Positions 1-7,200 of a DNA stretch of 10,804 bases are shown here, piece by piece. This stretch comes from Armatimonadota bacterium. Its GTDB lineage: Bacteria > Armatimonadota > Armatimonadia > Armatimonadales > Armatimonadaceae. Position numbers and translations under genes: made by a program. The notes beneath the pieces were generated by a model. That model saw only the letters and a list, made by a program, of their open reading frames with translations, searched no databases and was not told the origin of the DNA. Numbering within the stretch: the first letter of the stretch is position 1; each line of letters starts with the position of its first letter. The DNA lies in NCBI GenBank assembly GCA_014381035.1, contig JACMIS010000677.1, positions 1 to 10,804 on the forward strand, read 5' to 3'.

Positions 1-1
1 A

Positions 2-760
2 CGATACAAATCAATTACCCCGCGTATGCTGCTCGCCCATACGAGCGGGTTTCCCAATTTTCGATGGATCAATGAGGACGGGAAACTCGACATCAAGTTC
101 GCGCCCGGCTCGAAATACAGTTACTCGGGCGAAGGCATCAATCTGTTGCAGTTCGTTGTAGAGGAAGCGATGAAGAAGAAGGTGGGGGATATGGTGCAGG
201 ATCGCATTTTCACACCCTTTGGCATGACGCGCACGAGCATGAAGTGGGAATCGCGATTTGAGGACGATTATGCGATTGGCTACGACGAAGCGCAAAAGCC
301 GTTAGGTCACGATAAGCGCGAGAACCCGCGCGCGGCGGGTTCGATGGACACAACCATTTCTGATTATGCACGATTCGTCTCAGCGGTGATGCAAAGCAAA
401 GGATTGGGGGCGCGATTTAAGAGCGAAATGCTCAAGCCGCAAATCGCGATCTTCTCCAAGTATCAGTTCCCGACTCCGCCAAGAGAGACCACCGACGAAA
501 ACCGTGCGATTGAACTCTCCTATGGGCTGGGATGGGGATTGTTTCGTTCCCCCTATGGCAAAGCATACTTCAAGGAAGGGCATGATGACGGTTGGGAAAA
601 CCATTCCGTTTGTTTCGCGGACAAGAAGATAGCGATCATATTAATGTCCAACAGTTCCAACGGTGACAGTATTTTCAAGGAGTTATTGGAGACGCTAATC
701 CAGGATAAGCACACCCCGTGGAAGTGGGAAAATTACAAACCCTACAATCAAGTTAATTGA
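2..760 (+). CDS. Beta-lactamase-fold serine hydrolase, 3' part (partial)
   Basis: The frame is open from the first bases, so the true start lies outside the window; the first internal ATG (26) falls inside a conserved motif and is not the start. The segment ITPRMLLAHTSGFP matches the 'ITVRHLLTHTSGLP' block of class C beta-lactamase-related hydrolases (Beta-lactamase/transpeptidase-like family). YSYSGEG, about 30 residues further on, fits the family's Tyr-x-Asn loop, with Gly in place of Asn. AAGSMDTTISDYARF fits the 'AAGGLYSTADDLARF' block, and EGHDDGWENHS stands where the family's C-terminal His-Gly motif lies. The catalytic SxxK motif would be upstream, so activity cannot be judged. Such proteins are often exported esterases, peptidases or penicillin-binding-like hydrolases; the substrate is unknown. 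The gene ends with TGA, 93 bases before the polyphosphate kinase gene. Confidence 0.85.
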   Translation, partial: RYKSITPRMLLAHTSGFPNFRWINEDGKLDIKFAPGSKYSYSGEGINLLQFVVEEAMKKKVGDMVQDRIFTPFGMTRTSMKWESRFEDDYAIGYDEAQKPLGHDKRENPRAAGSMDTTISDYARFVSAVMQSKGLGARFKSEMLKPQIAIFSKYQFPTPPRETTDENRAIELSYGLGWGLFRSPYGKAYFKEGHDDGWENHSVCFADKKIAIILMSNSSNGDSIFKELLETLIQDKHTPWKWENYKPYNQVN

Positions 761-831
761 TCCATCTGGTTCTAGCAGGGGCTGCTTCAGTTCGGTTGCA
801 TCTGTTTCTACGACTCGCATGAAAAGGCGTC

Positions 832-840
832 TGATATAAT
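832..840 (+). promoter_or_regulatory. Extended -10 promoter of the polyphosphate kinase gene
   Basis: TGATATAAT is a TGn element followed by a consensus TATAAT at 835-840. There is no convincing -35 hexamer at the right distance, which fits an extended -10 promoter. Transcription would start near 847, leaving a leader of only about 7 bases before the ATG at 854 and no Shine-Dalgarno sequence. Confidence 0.55.
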
Positions 841-853
841 CGGCGAGTAAATT

Positions 854-3121
854 ATGAGTACCGACATCCCATTGTCTGGCGATAAAGTCGCCGAGACGAA
901 CGAAGAGATTACCACGCCGGGCGATGCGCAAGAGTTCGCCGTTATCAAATCCGACCGAAGCCTGTATATCAACCGCGAATTGTCCTGGCTGGCATTCAAC
1001 CGTCGTGTGTTAGAGGAAGCGCAGGACGAACGCCATCCGCTTCTGGAGCGCGTTAAGTTTCTCGCCATCTTTGGCTCCAACCTGGACGAGTTTTTCATGA
1101 TCCGTATTCCGGGACTTCAGGCACAGCGCACTGCCGGGGTCGCGGATGTCGCGCTGGATGGTTTGACACCCACCGAGGCTCTGGAACAGATCGCGATCAC
1201 GGTGAGAACTGTGCTTACGGAAGCCGAGGATTGTCGTAAAAATCTGCTCGCACAGTTACGGCGGGAACACATCGAGATCTGTCACTTCGCGGACCTGTCA
1301 TCCGAGGAAAAGGCGTATCTGGCGACCTACTTCCAGGATGAGATCTTCCCTATTTTGACCCCGCTTGCCGTGGACCCGGCGCATCCGTTCCCGCATATCT
1401 CCAACCTGTCGCTGAATCTGGCGGTCATCGTTCGTGATCCGGGTATCGGGGAGCGGTTTGCGCGTATGAAGTTGCCCGGCACTATTCCGCGGTTCGTGCC
1501 GCTTCCTCGCCATCTTACCCCGCCGCCCCCCCCGAAAAAGGGCGACAACGGAAGCAACGGTGCCGCATCCACCCCTTCCGATGTGCCCGGACTGGAGATC
1601 CAACGCGGGGGAGTCGGCGAGGTTCGATTGCGGTTCGTATATATCGAGGACGTTATCGCGCACTTTTCCGGTTCGCTTTTTCCCGGTTTGCAGCCGGTCG
1701 CCGCGTATCCGTTCCGTGTCACACGCAATGCCGACTTCGAGATTCAGGAGGACGAGGCGGAGGATCTGCTACGCACGATTGAGGAGGGGATACGGGAGCG
1801 GCACTTCGGTTTCGTCACCCGCCTCGAAGTAACCTCTGCCATGCCGCAACGCGTGCGTGAATCGGTGGTCGAGGGTCTGGAGATGGACGCGCGGAACATA
1901 GTGACTCTTCCCAGCGAGGCGATGGCATTGTCGGCACTGATGGAACTGACAAAGGTAGACCGCCCCGACCTGAAGTTCCCGCCGCATGTCCCGCGTACTC
2001 CGTCCGCGTTCCGAACCGGTGACGATCCGTTCACCGTTATGGGGCAGCGCGATATTTTGTTGCACCATCCCTACGAATCGTTCGCACCGGTGACGGGGCT
2101 GATCGAAGCCGCCGCACACGATCCGCATGTCCGGGCGATCAAGCAAACCCTGTACCGACTCGGTCCCAACTCCCCGTTGACACCGGCGTTGATCGAAGCC
2201 CGCGATGCCGACACGCAGGTTGCGGTGCTGGTCGAACTCAAGGCGCGGTTCGACGAAGAGAATAACATCACGTGGGCGCGACAGTTGGAAGCGGCGGGAG
2301 TTCACGTGGTATACGGTCTTGTTGGGTTGAAAACGCACTGCAAAGTGTTGCTTATCGTGCGCAAAGAACCGGGCGGGGCGATCCGCCGCTATTGCCATTT
2401 CGGGACCGGCAATTACAACGCGACGACGGCGCGGTTCTACACCGACTTCGGCTTGCTCACCGCCGATCCACAACTCGCCGCCGATGCAACTGACCTGTTC
2501 AACTATCTGACCGGGTATTCACGGCAGAAAGTGTTCCGCAAAATACTGGTGGCTCCGGTAAACCTGCGGGAACGGTTCGCGGCGATGATCGAGCGCGAAA
2601 CACGACATGCCCGCGAAGGGCGACCGGCGCGAATCCTGTTCCAGATGAACTCGCTCGCCGACCCACACATGGTGGAACTGCTGTACCGGGCATCGCAAGC
2701 GGGGGTCAAGGTGGACCTTATTGTGCGCGGCGTTTGCTGTCTGCGACCCGGCGTACCCGGCGTGTCGGAGAACGTGACCGTCACTAGCGTCGTCGGGCAG
2801 TTTCTGGAGCACTCGCGCTGCTATTACTTTGAGAACGACGGCGAGCCTATCCTTTATCTCGGCTCGGCGGACCTGATGACGCGCAACCTGGACCGCCGCG
2901 TCGAGGTGATGTTCCCAGTCGAGAAGCCGGAACTGCGCGATTACGTCGTCAAATACGTGCTGGAAACGATCCTCGCGGACAACACGCAGGCACGACGGTT
3001 ACAGGCGAACGGGGTATGGGAGCGCGTGAAACCTGAGCCGCGGAAGAAACGCGTCGATGCACAGGCGATCTTCATCAAAGGCGTACAGACGACCGGCGCG
3101 AAAAACCGGAAGGGAAGATAG
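854..3121 (+). CDS. ppk1: Polyphosphate kinase 1
   Basis: Reversible transfer of the ATP gamma-phosphate to inorganic polyphosphate. At 755 residues it is somewhat longer than the usual 690-720. The N-terminal domain carries YINRELSWLAFNRRVLEEA and FGSNLDEFF, whose Asn76 corresponds to the ATP-contacting Asn of the E. coli enzyme. The two phospholipase D-like C-terminal domains are present: GLKTHCK holds His495, which aligns with the autophosphorylated histidine, and FLEHSRCYYFENDG holds His653, the second essential histidine. FHFGTGNYN-type sequence (CHFGTGNYNATTARFYTD) follows the first. A proline- and glycine-rich insertion lies at about residues 222-250 (five prolines, then KKGDNGSNG), between the head region and RFVYIEDVIAHF; it probably forms a surface loop. 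The start was chosen because the extended -10 lies just upstream and no other start gives the conserved N-terminus. It has no obvious functional partner nearby (no exopolyphosphatase or phosphate genes). Confidence 0.97.
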   Translation: MSTDIPLSGDKVAETNEEITTPGDAQEFAVIKSDRSLYINRELSWLAFNRRVLEEAQDERHPLLERVKFLAIFGSNLDEFFMIRIPGLQAQRTAGVADVALDGLTPTEALEQIAITVRTVLTEAEDCRKNLLAQLRREHIEICHFADLSSEEKAYLATYFQDEIFPILTPLAVDPAHPFPHISNLSLNLAVIVRDPGIGERFARMKLPGTIPRFVPLPRHLTPPPPPKKGDNGSNGAASTPSDVPGLEIQRGGVGEVRLRFVYIEDVIAHFSGSLFPGLQPVAAYPFRVTRNADFEIQEDEAEDLLRTIEEGIRERHFGFVTRLEVTSAMPQRVRESVVEGLEMDARNIVTLPSEAMALSALMELTKVDRPDLKFPPHVPRTPSAFRTGDDPFTVMGQRDILLHHPYESFAPVTGLIEAAAHDPHVRAIKQTLYRLGPNSPLTPALIEARDADTQVAVLVELKARFDEENNITWARQLEAAGVHVVYGLVGLKTHCKVLLIVRKEPGGAIRRYCHFGTGNYNATTARFYTDFGLLTADPQLAADATDLFNYLTGYSRQKVFRKILVAPVNLRERFAAMIERETRHAREGRPARILFQMNSLADPHMVELLYRASQAGVKVDLIVRGVCCLRPGVPGVSENVTVTSVVGQFLEHSRCYYFENDGEPILYLGSADLMTRNLDRRVEVMFPVEKPELRDYVVKYVLETILADNTQARRLQANGVWERVKPEPRKKRVDAQAIFIKGVQTTGAKNRKGR

Positions 3122-3239
3122 AATCATACCTTGTGTGACGCAGTGTCACTCAATCACCCAATCATGCCGACTGTTCCGAGACGCGAGCGTACGAATCCTC
3201 GCCGCTCTGAAGGGCTATTTGGATTTCCGCGTCAGTTAG
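3122..3239. other. Spacer holding the likely deletion junction
   Basis: This stretch lies between the polyphosphate kinase stop and the oxidoreductase remnant. It has a weak 5-bp inverted repeat (GTGAC at 3135-3139 and GTCAC at 3145-3149), no convincing promoter and no recognisable protein in any frame. If the upstream part of the oxidoreductase was deleted, the junction probably lies near 3236. Confidence 0.35.
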
Positions 3240-3737
3240 AACTGTGGGCTAAGTGGTTTCGCCGGGGAAACCGCCACCCTGCGCCTGAAAGATTCCGATG
3301 TCGTCGCCGAGGTCATCCGCTCGCTGTTCAACACGGCGCGGCAGTACCGCGAGCCGTTCGACGTGTACGCTTCCAAAGTATCGTGGGAATGGGCGACGGT
3401 CGAGGAGGAGCTAGGTGTTGTGCATTACGGTGAGGAACCGCGCCGCGTCCGGGTCCCGGACTATGCCGACCGTCTTCCCGAAGGCATCCGGCAATACACG
3501 ACGAAGGGAGTTTACGACTCCGCCGCGAATGTACATCTGTCGTTCAAGCAGGGTTCGGGACATGGCGGGTCGCATCCTCATTTAGCGCACGAATTTATTA
3601 CGTCGATACTTGAGGAGCGAGACCCGTTCCCCAACGCCGTGCAATCGGCGAACTATACCGCAACCGGTATTTGCGCTCACGAATCAGCCCTGCGCGGCGG
3701 CGAGCGCGTCTACCTGCCCGACTTTTCCGCCCAATAA
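3240..3737 (+). pseudogene. C-terminal remnant of a Gfo/Idh/MocA-family oxidoreductase
   Basis: The frame is open from just after a TAG at 3237-3239 to the TAA at 3735-3737, about 165 codons with no ATG; only a GTG at 3363 could start a short product. The translation is coherent: SGFAGETATLRLKDSD, then EPFDVYASKVSWEWATVE, then GSGHGGSHPHLAHEFITS and TGICAHESALRGGERVYLP. These blocks resemble the substrate-domain end of Gfo/Idh/MocA dehydrogenases, which act on sugars and inositols with NAD(P). The N-terminal Rossmann domain (roughly the first 200 residues of a 350-400 residue family) is absent, and the 118 bases between the polyphosphate kinase stop and this frame show no homology in any frame. 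I infer a 5' deletion. Codon use looks intact, so the loss may be recent or the remnant may still be translated. It ends 8 bases before the next gene. Confidence 0.7.
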
Positions 3738-3745
3738 CTTTTACT

Positions 3746-4594
3746 ATGTCAAATCCGATTCTCCATGCCGTCCACACCCCCGAGCGCATTGCGATCTATC
3801 GTCCGGGGTTGGACTCCGCACTCTTAACCCAGTGCGCTACGACCGATCATCGCCCCTACATCCACCCGATTCTTGCCCCCGACGGGGTAGGCGAACTCAC
3901 CGAGAACGAGCCGGGGCATCACCTGTGGCAGCACGGGCTTTATGTCGGACTCAACGACGTTAACGGCGTCGGTTTCTGGACCGAGGGACTCACCGGTCGC
4001 AAGGATCGTGACGGGACGTTCCACCCGCAACCGCTCTTGCCCCCTACCGCTACGGCTGACCGAGCGAGTTGGGAAGTGACTTCCGAATGGCGCACCCCTG
4101 CCGGTGAACCGATGCTGACCGAAACGCAGAAATGGTCTCTGGAGGACCGGGGCGATTTCCTGGTGCTGGATATGCAATGGCATCTGCAGGCACAAACCGA
4201 TCTACGCTTCGGCAAGTCCAGCTACGGCGGGTTGTTCCTGCGGATGCCGTGGCGCGAAGGGAATGGTAATCAACTTCTCACCAGCGAAAGTGCCATCAGT
4301 CCACACGACGCCGAAGGGCAACGGGCACGCTGGGTCGCGGTGGCGATGCCTATCCCCGGACGTGACACCGGGGTTGCCGGAATCGCCTTGCTCGATCACC
4401 CGTCAAACCCGGAACACCCCGCACCGTGGCGGGTAGATGGCAACTACGGCATCGTTCCCAGCCGCTGTATCGCGGGGGAGTGGCTACTCCCGGAAGGCGA
4501 AGTCTCCACCAACCGATACCGCGTGTTCGCTTTCACCGGTGAGATTTCCCATGACACCATTGAGGCGGAGTGGCGACAATTCGCCGCCGCATAA
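3746..4594 (+). CDS. DUF6807 (PmoA-like) family protein
   Basis: 282 residues from the ATG at 3746. The frame also runs upstream to 3671, but that part overlaps the oxidoreductase remnant and shows no conservation. Hallmarks of DUF6807, a family once labelled 'methane oxygenase PmoA', are visible: RPYIHPILAPDG (residues 36-47), then NEPGHHLWQHGLYVGLNDVN (from about 54) and GFWTEG. The old name is misleading; I see no basis for a role in methane oxidation. No signal peptide or membrane segment is seen, so it is probably cytoplasmic. Homologues often sit beside Gfo/Idh/MocA oxidoreductases in carbohydrate loci, which fits the remnant 8 bases upstream; the biochemical function is not established as far as I know. 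No Shine-Dalgarno sequence precedes the ATG (the bases are AATAACTTTTACT), so translation may depend on ribosomes finishing the upstream frame. Confidence 0.85.
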   Translation: MSNPILHAVHTPERIAIYRPGLDSALLTQCATTDHRPYIHPILAPDGVGELTENEPGHHLWQHGLYVGLNDVNGVGFWTEGLTGRKDRDGTFHPQPLLPPTATADRASWEVTSEWRTPAGEPMLTETQKWSLEDRGDFLVLDMQWHLQAQTDLRFGKSSYGGLFLRMPWREGNGNQLLTSESAISPHDAEGQRARWVAVAMPIPGRDTGVAGIALLDHPSNPEHPAPWRVDGNYGIVPSRCIAGEWLLPEGEVSTNRYRVFAFTGEISHDTIEAEWRQFAAA

Positions 4595-4597
4595 GGA
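4593..4597 (+). promoter_or_regulatory. Ribosome binding site deciding the dehydrogenase start
   Basis: AAGGA overlaps the TAA stop of the DUF6807 gene and lies 10 bases before the ATG at 4608. It selects this ATG over the in-frame upstream ATG at 4437, which lies inside the DUF6807 gene, and suggests coupled translation. Confidence 0.6.
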
Positions 4598-4607
4598 ACC
4601 CTTTACT

Positions 4608-5627
4608 ATGAATTCTGCTATCGTTGTCCATCCCGACTTTGATAAGACCTGGCCCTTCGCCGCCGATAACGCGCACGACCGGTGGCGCGAGCAAGGCGAC
4701 GTTACTTTCCTGCGCCTGGACCATGCGGATCGACGGCCTGCGCACGAAGTGCTCGGATCGCTAGGTGGCGTCGAACGTTTGATCTCGCTCGGTGTTCCGT
4801 TCACCACCGCTAGCCTGGAGGCTCTGCCGAATCTGCGCGAACTGGTTTGTACTAAGCCCGTGGGGGACGACCTGATAGAAAAGCTCGCCGCGTACGGCGT
4901 GCGGCGTATCACGCATCCTTCCTCAGGGTACTGGGGGCAATCGGTCGCCGAGTTTGGTCTCGCGCTGACACTGTGCGGATTGCGCCGCATTCCGCAAACG
5001 CATCACGAGATAATTACAAGCCATGCTGCTTGGGACTACTCGCCGGAGGGCGGGATCGGGCGACCGGGGGGACGTGGTCAACAATTCGGCGACGACCTGC
5101 GGTTCACGAACGGGACCGTGGCGGGGAAGCGCGTGCGCATCGTCGGGGCGGGAAACATCGCGAGCCGCTACGCCAGTTTCGTTGGGATGCTCGGCGCGGA
5201 TGTCGCCGCGTGGGACCCGTTCGCGAGCGAACCCTGCTTCCACCGGGCGGGCAGTCGCCGGGAATGGCATCTTGACCGGCTGATGAGCGACGCCGAGATA
5301 TTCGCGCCGATGGTGCCGCTGATCGATGAAACGCGCGGTCTGGTCACCGCCGCACACATCGACAGCCTCCCGCGTGGTTGCCTGGTGGTACTGGTGACCC
5401 GCGCCGATATTTGTGACGTTCCCGCGCTACGCCGCCGCGTTCTCGCCGACGAAATCGCGCTCGCCGCCGACGTTTTCGATGTCGAGCCCTTACAACTCGA
5501 TGACCCGTTACTCGGTCGTCACAACGTGGTGCATACGCCGCACAACGCCGGACGCACGCGGGAGTCGAACGAAAGTTGGGCGGAGTCGTTGCTCGTTCAA
5601 TTCGCCCCGAATCACCCCACCACATGA
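4608..5627 (+). CDS. D-2-hydroxyacid dehydrogenase (NAD-dependent)
   Basis: 339 residues. It should interconvert a D-2-hydroxyacid and a 2-oxoacid with NAD(H) in the cytoplasm; the substrate cannot be read from the sequence. The NAD-binding segment is GKRVRIVGAGNIASRYASF, with G180-A-G182-N-I-A185; the third Gly of the usual GxGxxG is Ala. The acidic residue after beta-2 is Asp in AAWDPFA. The catalytic triad is complete: Arg265 in VTRADI, Glu293 in DVFDVEPL and His312 in TPHNAG. The usual 'NTARG' around the Arg is VLVTRAD, so the family's Gly after Arg is lost. The ATG at 4608 was chosen for its AAGGA site; a longer frame from 4437 would overlap the previous gene. It begins 13 bases after the DUF6807 stop and probably shares its transcript. 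A role in handling a sugar acid from the same pathway is inference. Confidence 0.9.
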   Translation: MNSAIVVHPDFDKTWPFAADNAHDRWREQGDVTFLRLDHADRRPAHEVLGSLGGVERLISLGVPFTTASLEALPNLRELVCTKPVGDDLIEKLAAYGVRRITHPSSGYWGQSVAEFGLALTLCGLRRIPQTHHEIITSHAAWDYSPEGGIGRPGGRGQQFGDDLRFTNGTVAGKRVRIVGAGNIASRYASFVGMLGADVAAWDPFASEPCFHRAGSRREWHLDRLMSDAEIFAPMVPLIDETRGLVTAAHIDSLPRGCLVVLVTRADICDVPALRRRVLADEIALAADVFDVEPLQLDDPLLGRHNVVHTPHNAGRTRESNESWAESLLVQFAPNHPTT

Positions 5628-5633
5628 GGGGGA

Positions 5634-5674
5634 AGCGGGTGACATCGGGTGATACCCCCCCGATGTTACCGGCT
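5634..5674 (+). terminator. Long hairpin after the dehydrogenase gene
   Basis: Arms 5634-5649 and 5659-5674 are 16 bases each; 14 pair as Watson-Crick, one is a G-U pair and one a mismatch, with a 9-base loop. It starts 6 bases after the stop codon. There is no T-run after it, so it may end transcription in another way or protect the transcript 3' end. Confidence 0.5.
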
Positions 5675-5818
5675 TACCCCCGAGAGAGAAGGATTTACCC
5701 CATACTCGCGTATACAAAAAGTGACCGGTACTCAAGGATACAGACTCACTTTACGACATCTACCGGCGGGTCGGGCGCGACTCCCGCCCCACTCGCCTCG
5801 GAAAAATCACGGAACCTC
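5675..5818. other. Intergenic spacer upstream of the LacI gene
   Basis: It contains GTGACCGGTAC at 5721-5731, which shares TGACCGGT with the perfect operator further down, and a GC-rich hairpin at 5768-5789 (GGGTCGGG against CCCGCCC, one bulged T). I see no gene here in either direction. Confidence 0.4.
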
Positions 5819-5848
5819 TTGACAGATCATTAATGCCGGTGGTATTAT
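5819..5848 (+). promoter_or_regulatory. Sigma70-type promoter of the LacI-family gene
   Basis: A consensus -35 TTGACA at 5819-5824 and a -10 TATTAT at 5843-5848 are separated by 18 bases. Transcription would start near 5855, giving a leader of about 63 bases that contains the palindromic operator. Confidence 0.75.
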
Positions 5849-5858
5849 CGATGTGTTC

Positions 5859-5876
5859 TGAATGACCGGTCATTCA
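5859..5876. promoter_or_regulatory. Perfect 18-bp palindromic operator
   Basis: TGAATGACCGGTCATTCA is a perfect inverted repeat with a central CG, the form typical of LacI-family operators. It lies about 4 to 21 bases downstream of the predicted transcription start and 42 bases before the regulator's ATG, so autorepression is the simplest reading. Confidence 0.7.
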
Positions 5877-5917
5877 AGTCGTCCAAACCAGTGTTGGGAA
5901 CAAAAGATGAAGATTTC

Positions 5918-7072
5918 ATGAATCGACAAGCGAAAGTGACTCGATCTGTCGCGACCCTGGCAGACGTCGCCCGTGAAGCCGGGGTCAGCAAGAACGCCGT
6001 CTCGGTGGTGTTGAATGGTGCCAAAGCCTCGACGCGGGTTTCTGACGGGACCCGGCAACGTATCCTGGAAGCGGCGGAACGACTACAGTATCGTCCGAAC
6101 ACGTCCGCGCAAAGTCTGGTGCGTGGGCGGACGAATACCGTGGGAGTCTTGTTCGGAGGTGTCGATTTACAGAATGACGGCATCAGCAATGAGTATGGCG
6201 CGTCTGTTCTCAGCGGTATCGTGGTTGCCTGTGACCGGTACGATTTCAATCTGACTCTTTTTGCGAAGTCATGGTATCGATCCAACAAGGATGCCGTCGT
6301 CTACCGGGACCAACAGATGGATGGCATCGTGGTCGTCGCGCCCCATACGGATTCCGCATTAGTGGAGGAATTTGTTTCACAGGGTATTCAGGTCAGTGCC
6401 ATATCCTATCCCGCGCCGCCGGATGCGGATGGAACGACGGCATGGGATTCCACCGACGTTGACAACAGGAGGGGTGCTGAGTTGGCGACGGAACACCTGA
6501 TCCGTCTCGGGCACCGACGGATCGCGCATCTGATGGGGACGCCTACGCTGGTCAGTGCCCCTCTGCGCCGTGATGGCTATCTGGCGGTCCTGAAAAGAGC
6601 CAATATTCCGTTCGCGGAGGAACTGCTCATACAGGGGTTACCCGTGGGGGCACCCGGATGTGCATCAGGATCGTATGGGGCGGAAACCGTCCCCGAAGAT
6701 ACACGTCGCCTTCTGGCACTGCCCGATCCGCCGACGGCGATTTTCGCGGCAAATGATCGGATGGCACTGGAAGTTTTTCGTTCGGTGAGTGCGGCAGGGA
6801 TCGCAGTACCAGAGCAGCTCTCTATCATCGGATTCGACGATTTTAGTTTTGCCAGTATTTTGGAACCACCCCTGACGACAGTACGCCAACCTTTATCGGC
6901 CATTGGGGAAAGGTCAGCGGAACTCCTGATTGCTCGCATTCTGGTGGGCGGCTCTCGTAGCCAAGAAGAAACAGCGGTGAAACCGCCGACGATCTATCTT
7001 CTTTCGCCGGAACTTATTGTGCGGGGGTCGACCGGACCCGCGCCGCTAAGCGCGCAAAAGAAGGGTGGGTGA
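5918..7072 (+). CDS. LacI-family transcriptional regulator
   Basis: 384 residues. The N-terminal helix-turn-helix is TLADVAREAGVSKNAVSVVLNG (residues 13-34), followed by the family's YRPNTSAQSL hinge region and VGVLF, which begins the periplasmic-binding-protein-like effector domain. Late motifs include PTAIFAANDRMALEVF and LSIIGFDDFSFASILEPPLTTVRQP, typical of sugar-responsive members. The recognition helix reads NAVSVVLNG where many LacI proteins have STVSRVLNG. The frame also has a GTG at 5891, but the ATG at 5918 puts the HTH at the usual distance from the N-terminus; neither start has a strong Shine-Dalgarno site. The effector is unknown; a mono- or oligosaccharide is the family norm. 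A perfect palindrome in its own leader suggests autoregulation. Downstream, 128 bases away, are a pseudopilin and other exported proteins, which are candidate targets. Confidence 0.95.
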   Translation: MNRQAKVTRSVATLADVAREAGVSKNAVSVVLNGAKASTRVSDGTRQRILEAAERLQYRPNTSAQSLVRGRTNTVGVLFGGVDLQNDGISNEYGASVLSGIVVACDRYDFNLTLFAKSWYRSNKDAVVYRDQQMDGIVVVAPHTDSALVEEFVSQGIQVSAISYPAPPDADGTTAWDSTDVDNRRGAELATEHLIRLGHRRIAHLMGTPTLVSAPLRRDGYLAVLKRANIPFAEELLIQGLPVGAPGCASGSYGAETVPEDTRRLLALPDPPTAIFAANDRMALEVFRSVSAAGIAVPEQLSIIGFDDFSFASILEPPLTTVRQPLSAIGERSAELLIARILVGGSRSQEETAVKPPTIYLLSPELIVRGSTGPAPLSAQKKGG

Positions 7073-7130
7073 GACGTAGTCCCGCAACGATGCGATCCGT
7101 TATTGGGGTGCGGTAGATCGTGATTCGTAA

Positions 7131-7153
7131 AAGCATCAACAGTTTCGATGCTT
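7131..7153. repeat. Inverted repeat upstream of the pseudopilin gene
   Basis: AAGCATC (7131-7137) and GATGCTT (7147-7153) form a perfect 7-bp inverted repeat with 9 bases between. A possible -10 element GATAAT follows at 7156-7161. It could be a transcription-factor site or a short hairpin; no T-run follows, so a terminator for the LacI gene is less likely. The spacing differs from a LacI-type operator. Confidence 0.35.
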
Positions 7154-7200
7154 CGGATAATTTCGTAACAATCGATCCATAGGAAAGGTTAGGTTGAGAT

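Noticed and set aside
774..786. AGCAG-GGG-CTGCT hairpin after the hydrolase gene as a terminator
   Set aside because: Only five pairs with a three-base loop and no T-run; too weak to call.
1769..2473. A 234-codon open frame on the - strand
   Set aside because: It is antisense to the conserved catalytic part of polyphosphate kinase and is explained by the GC-rich codon pattern.
3131..3433. A 100-codon open frame on the + strand before the oxidoreductase remnant
   Set aside because: Its Arg-rich translation is the out-of-frame reading of the remnant; it does not supply the missing N-terminal domain, so a simple frameshift does not explain the loss.
3746..4594. Methane oxidation, from the old 'PmoA' label of DUF6807
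   Set aside because: The protein is soluble in appearance, has no resemblance to the membrane subunit of particulate methane monooxygenase, and no other methane genes are present.
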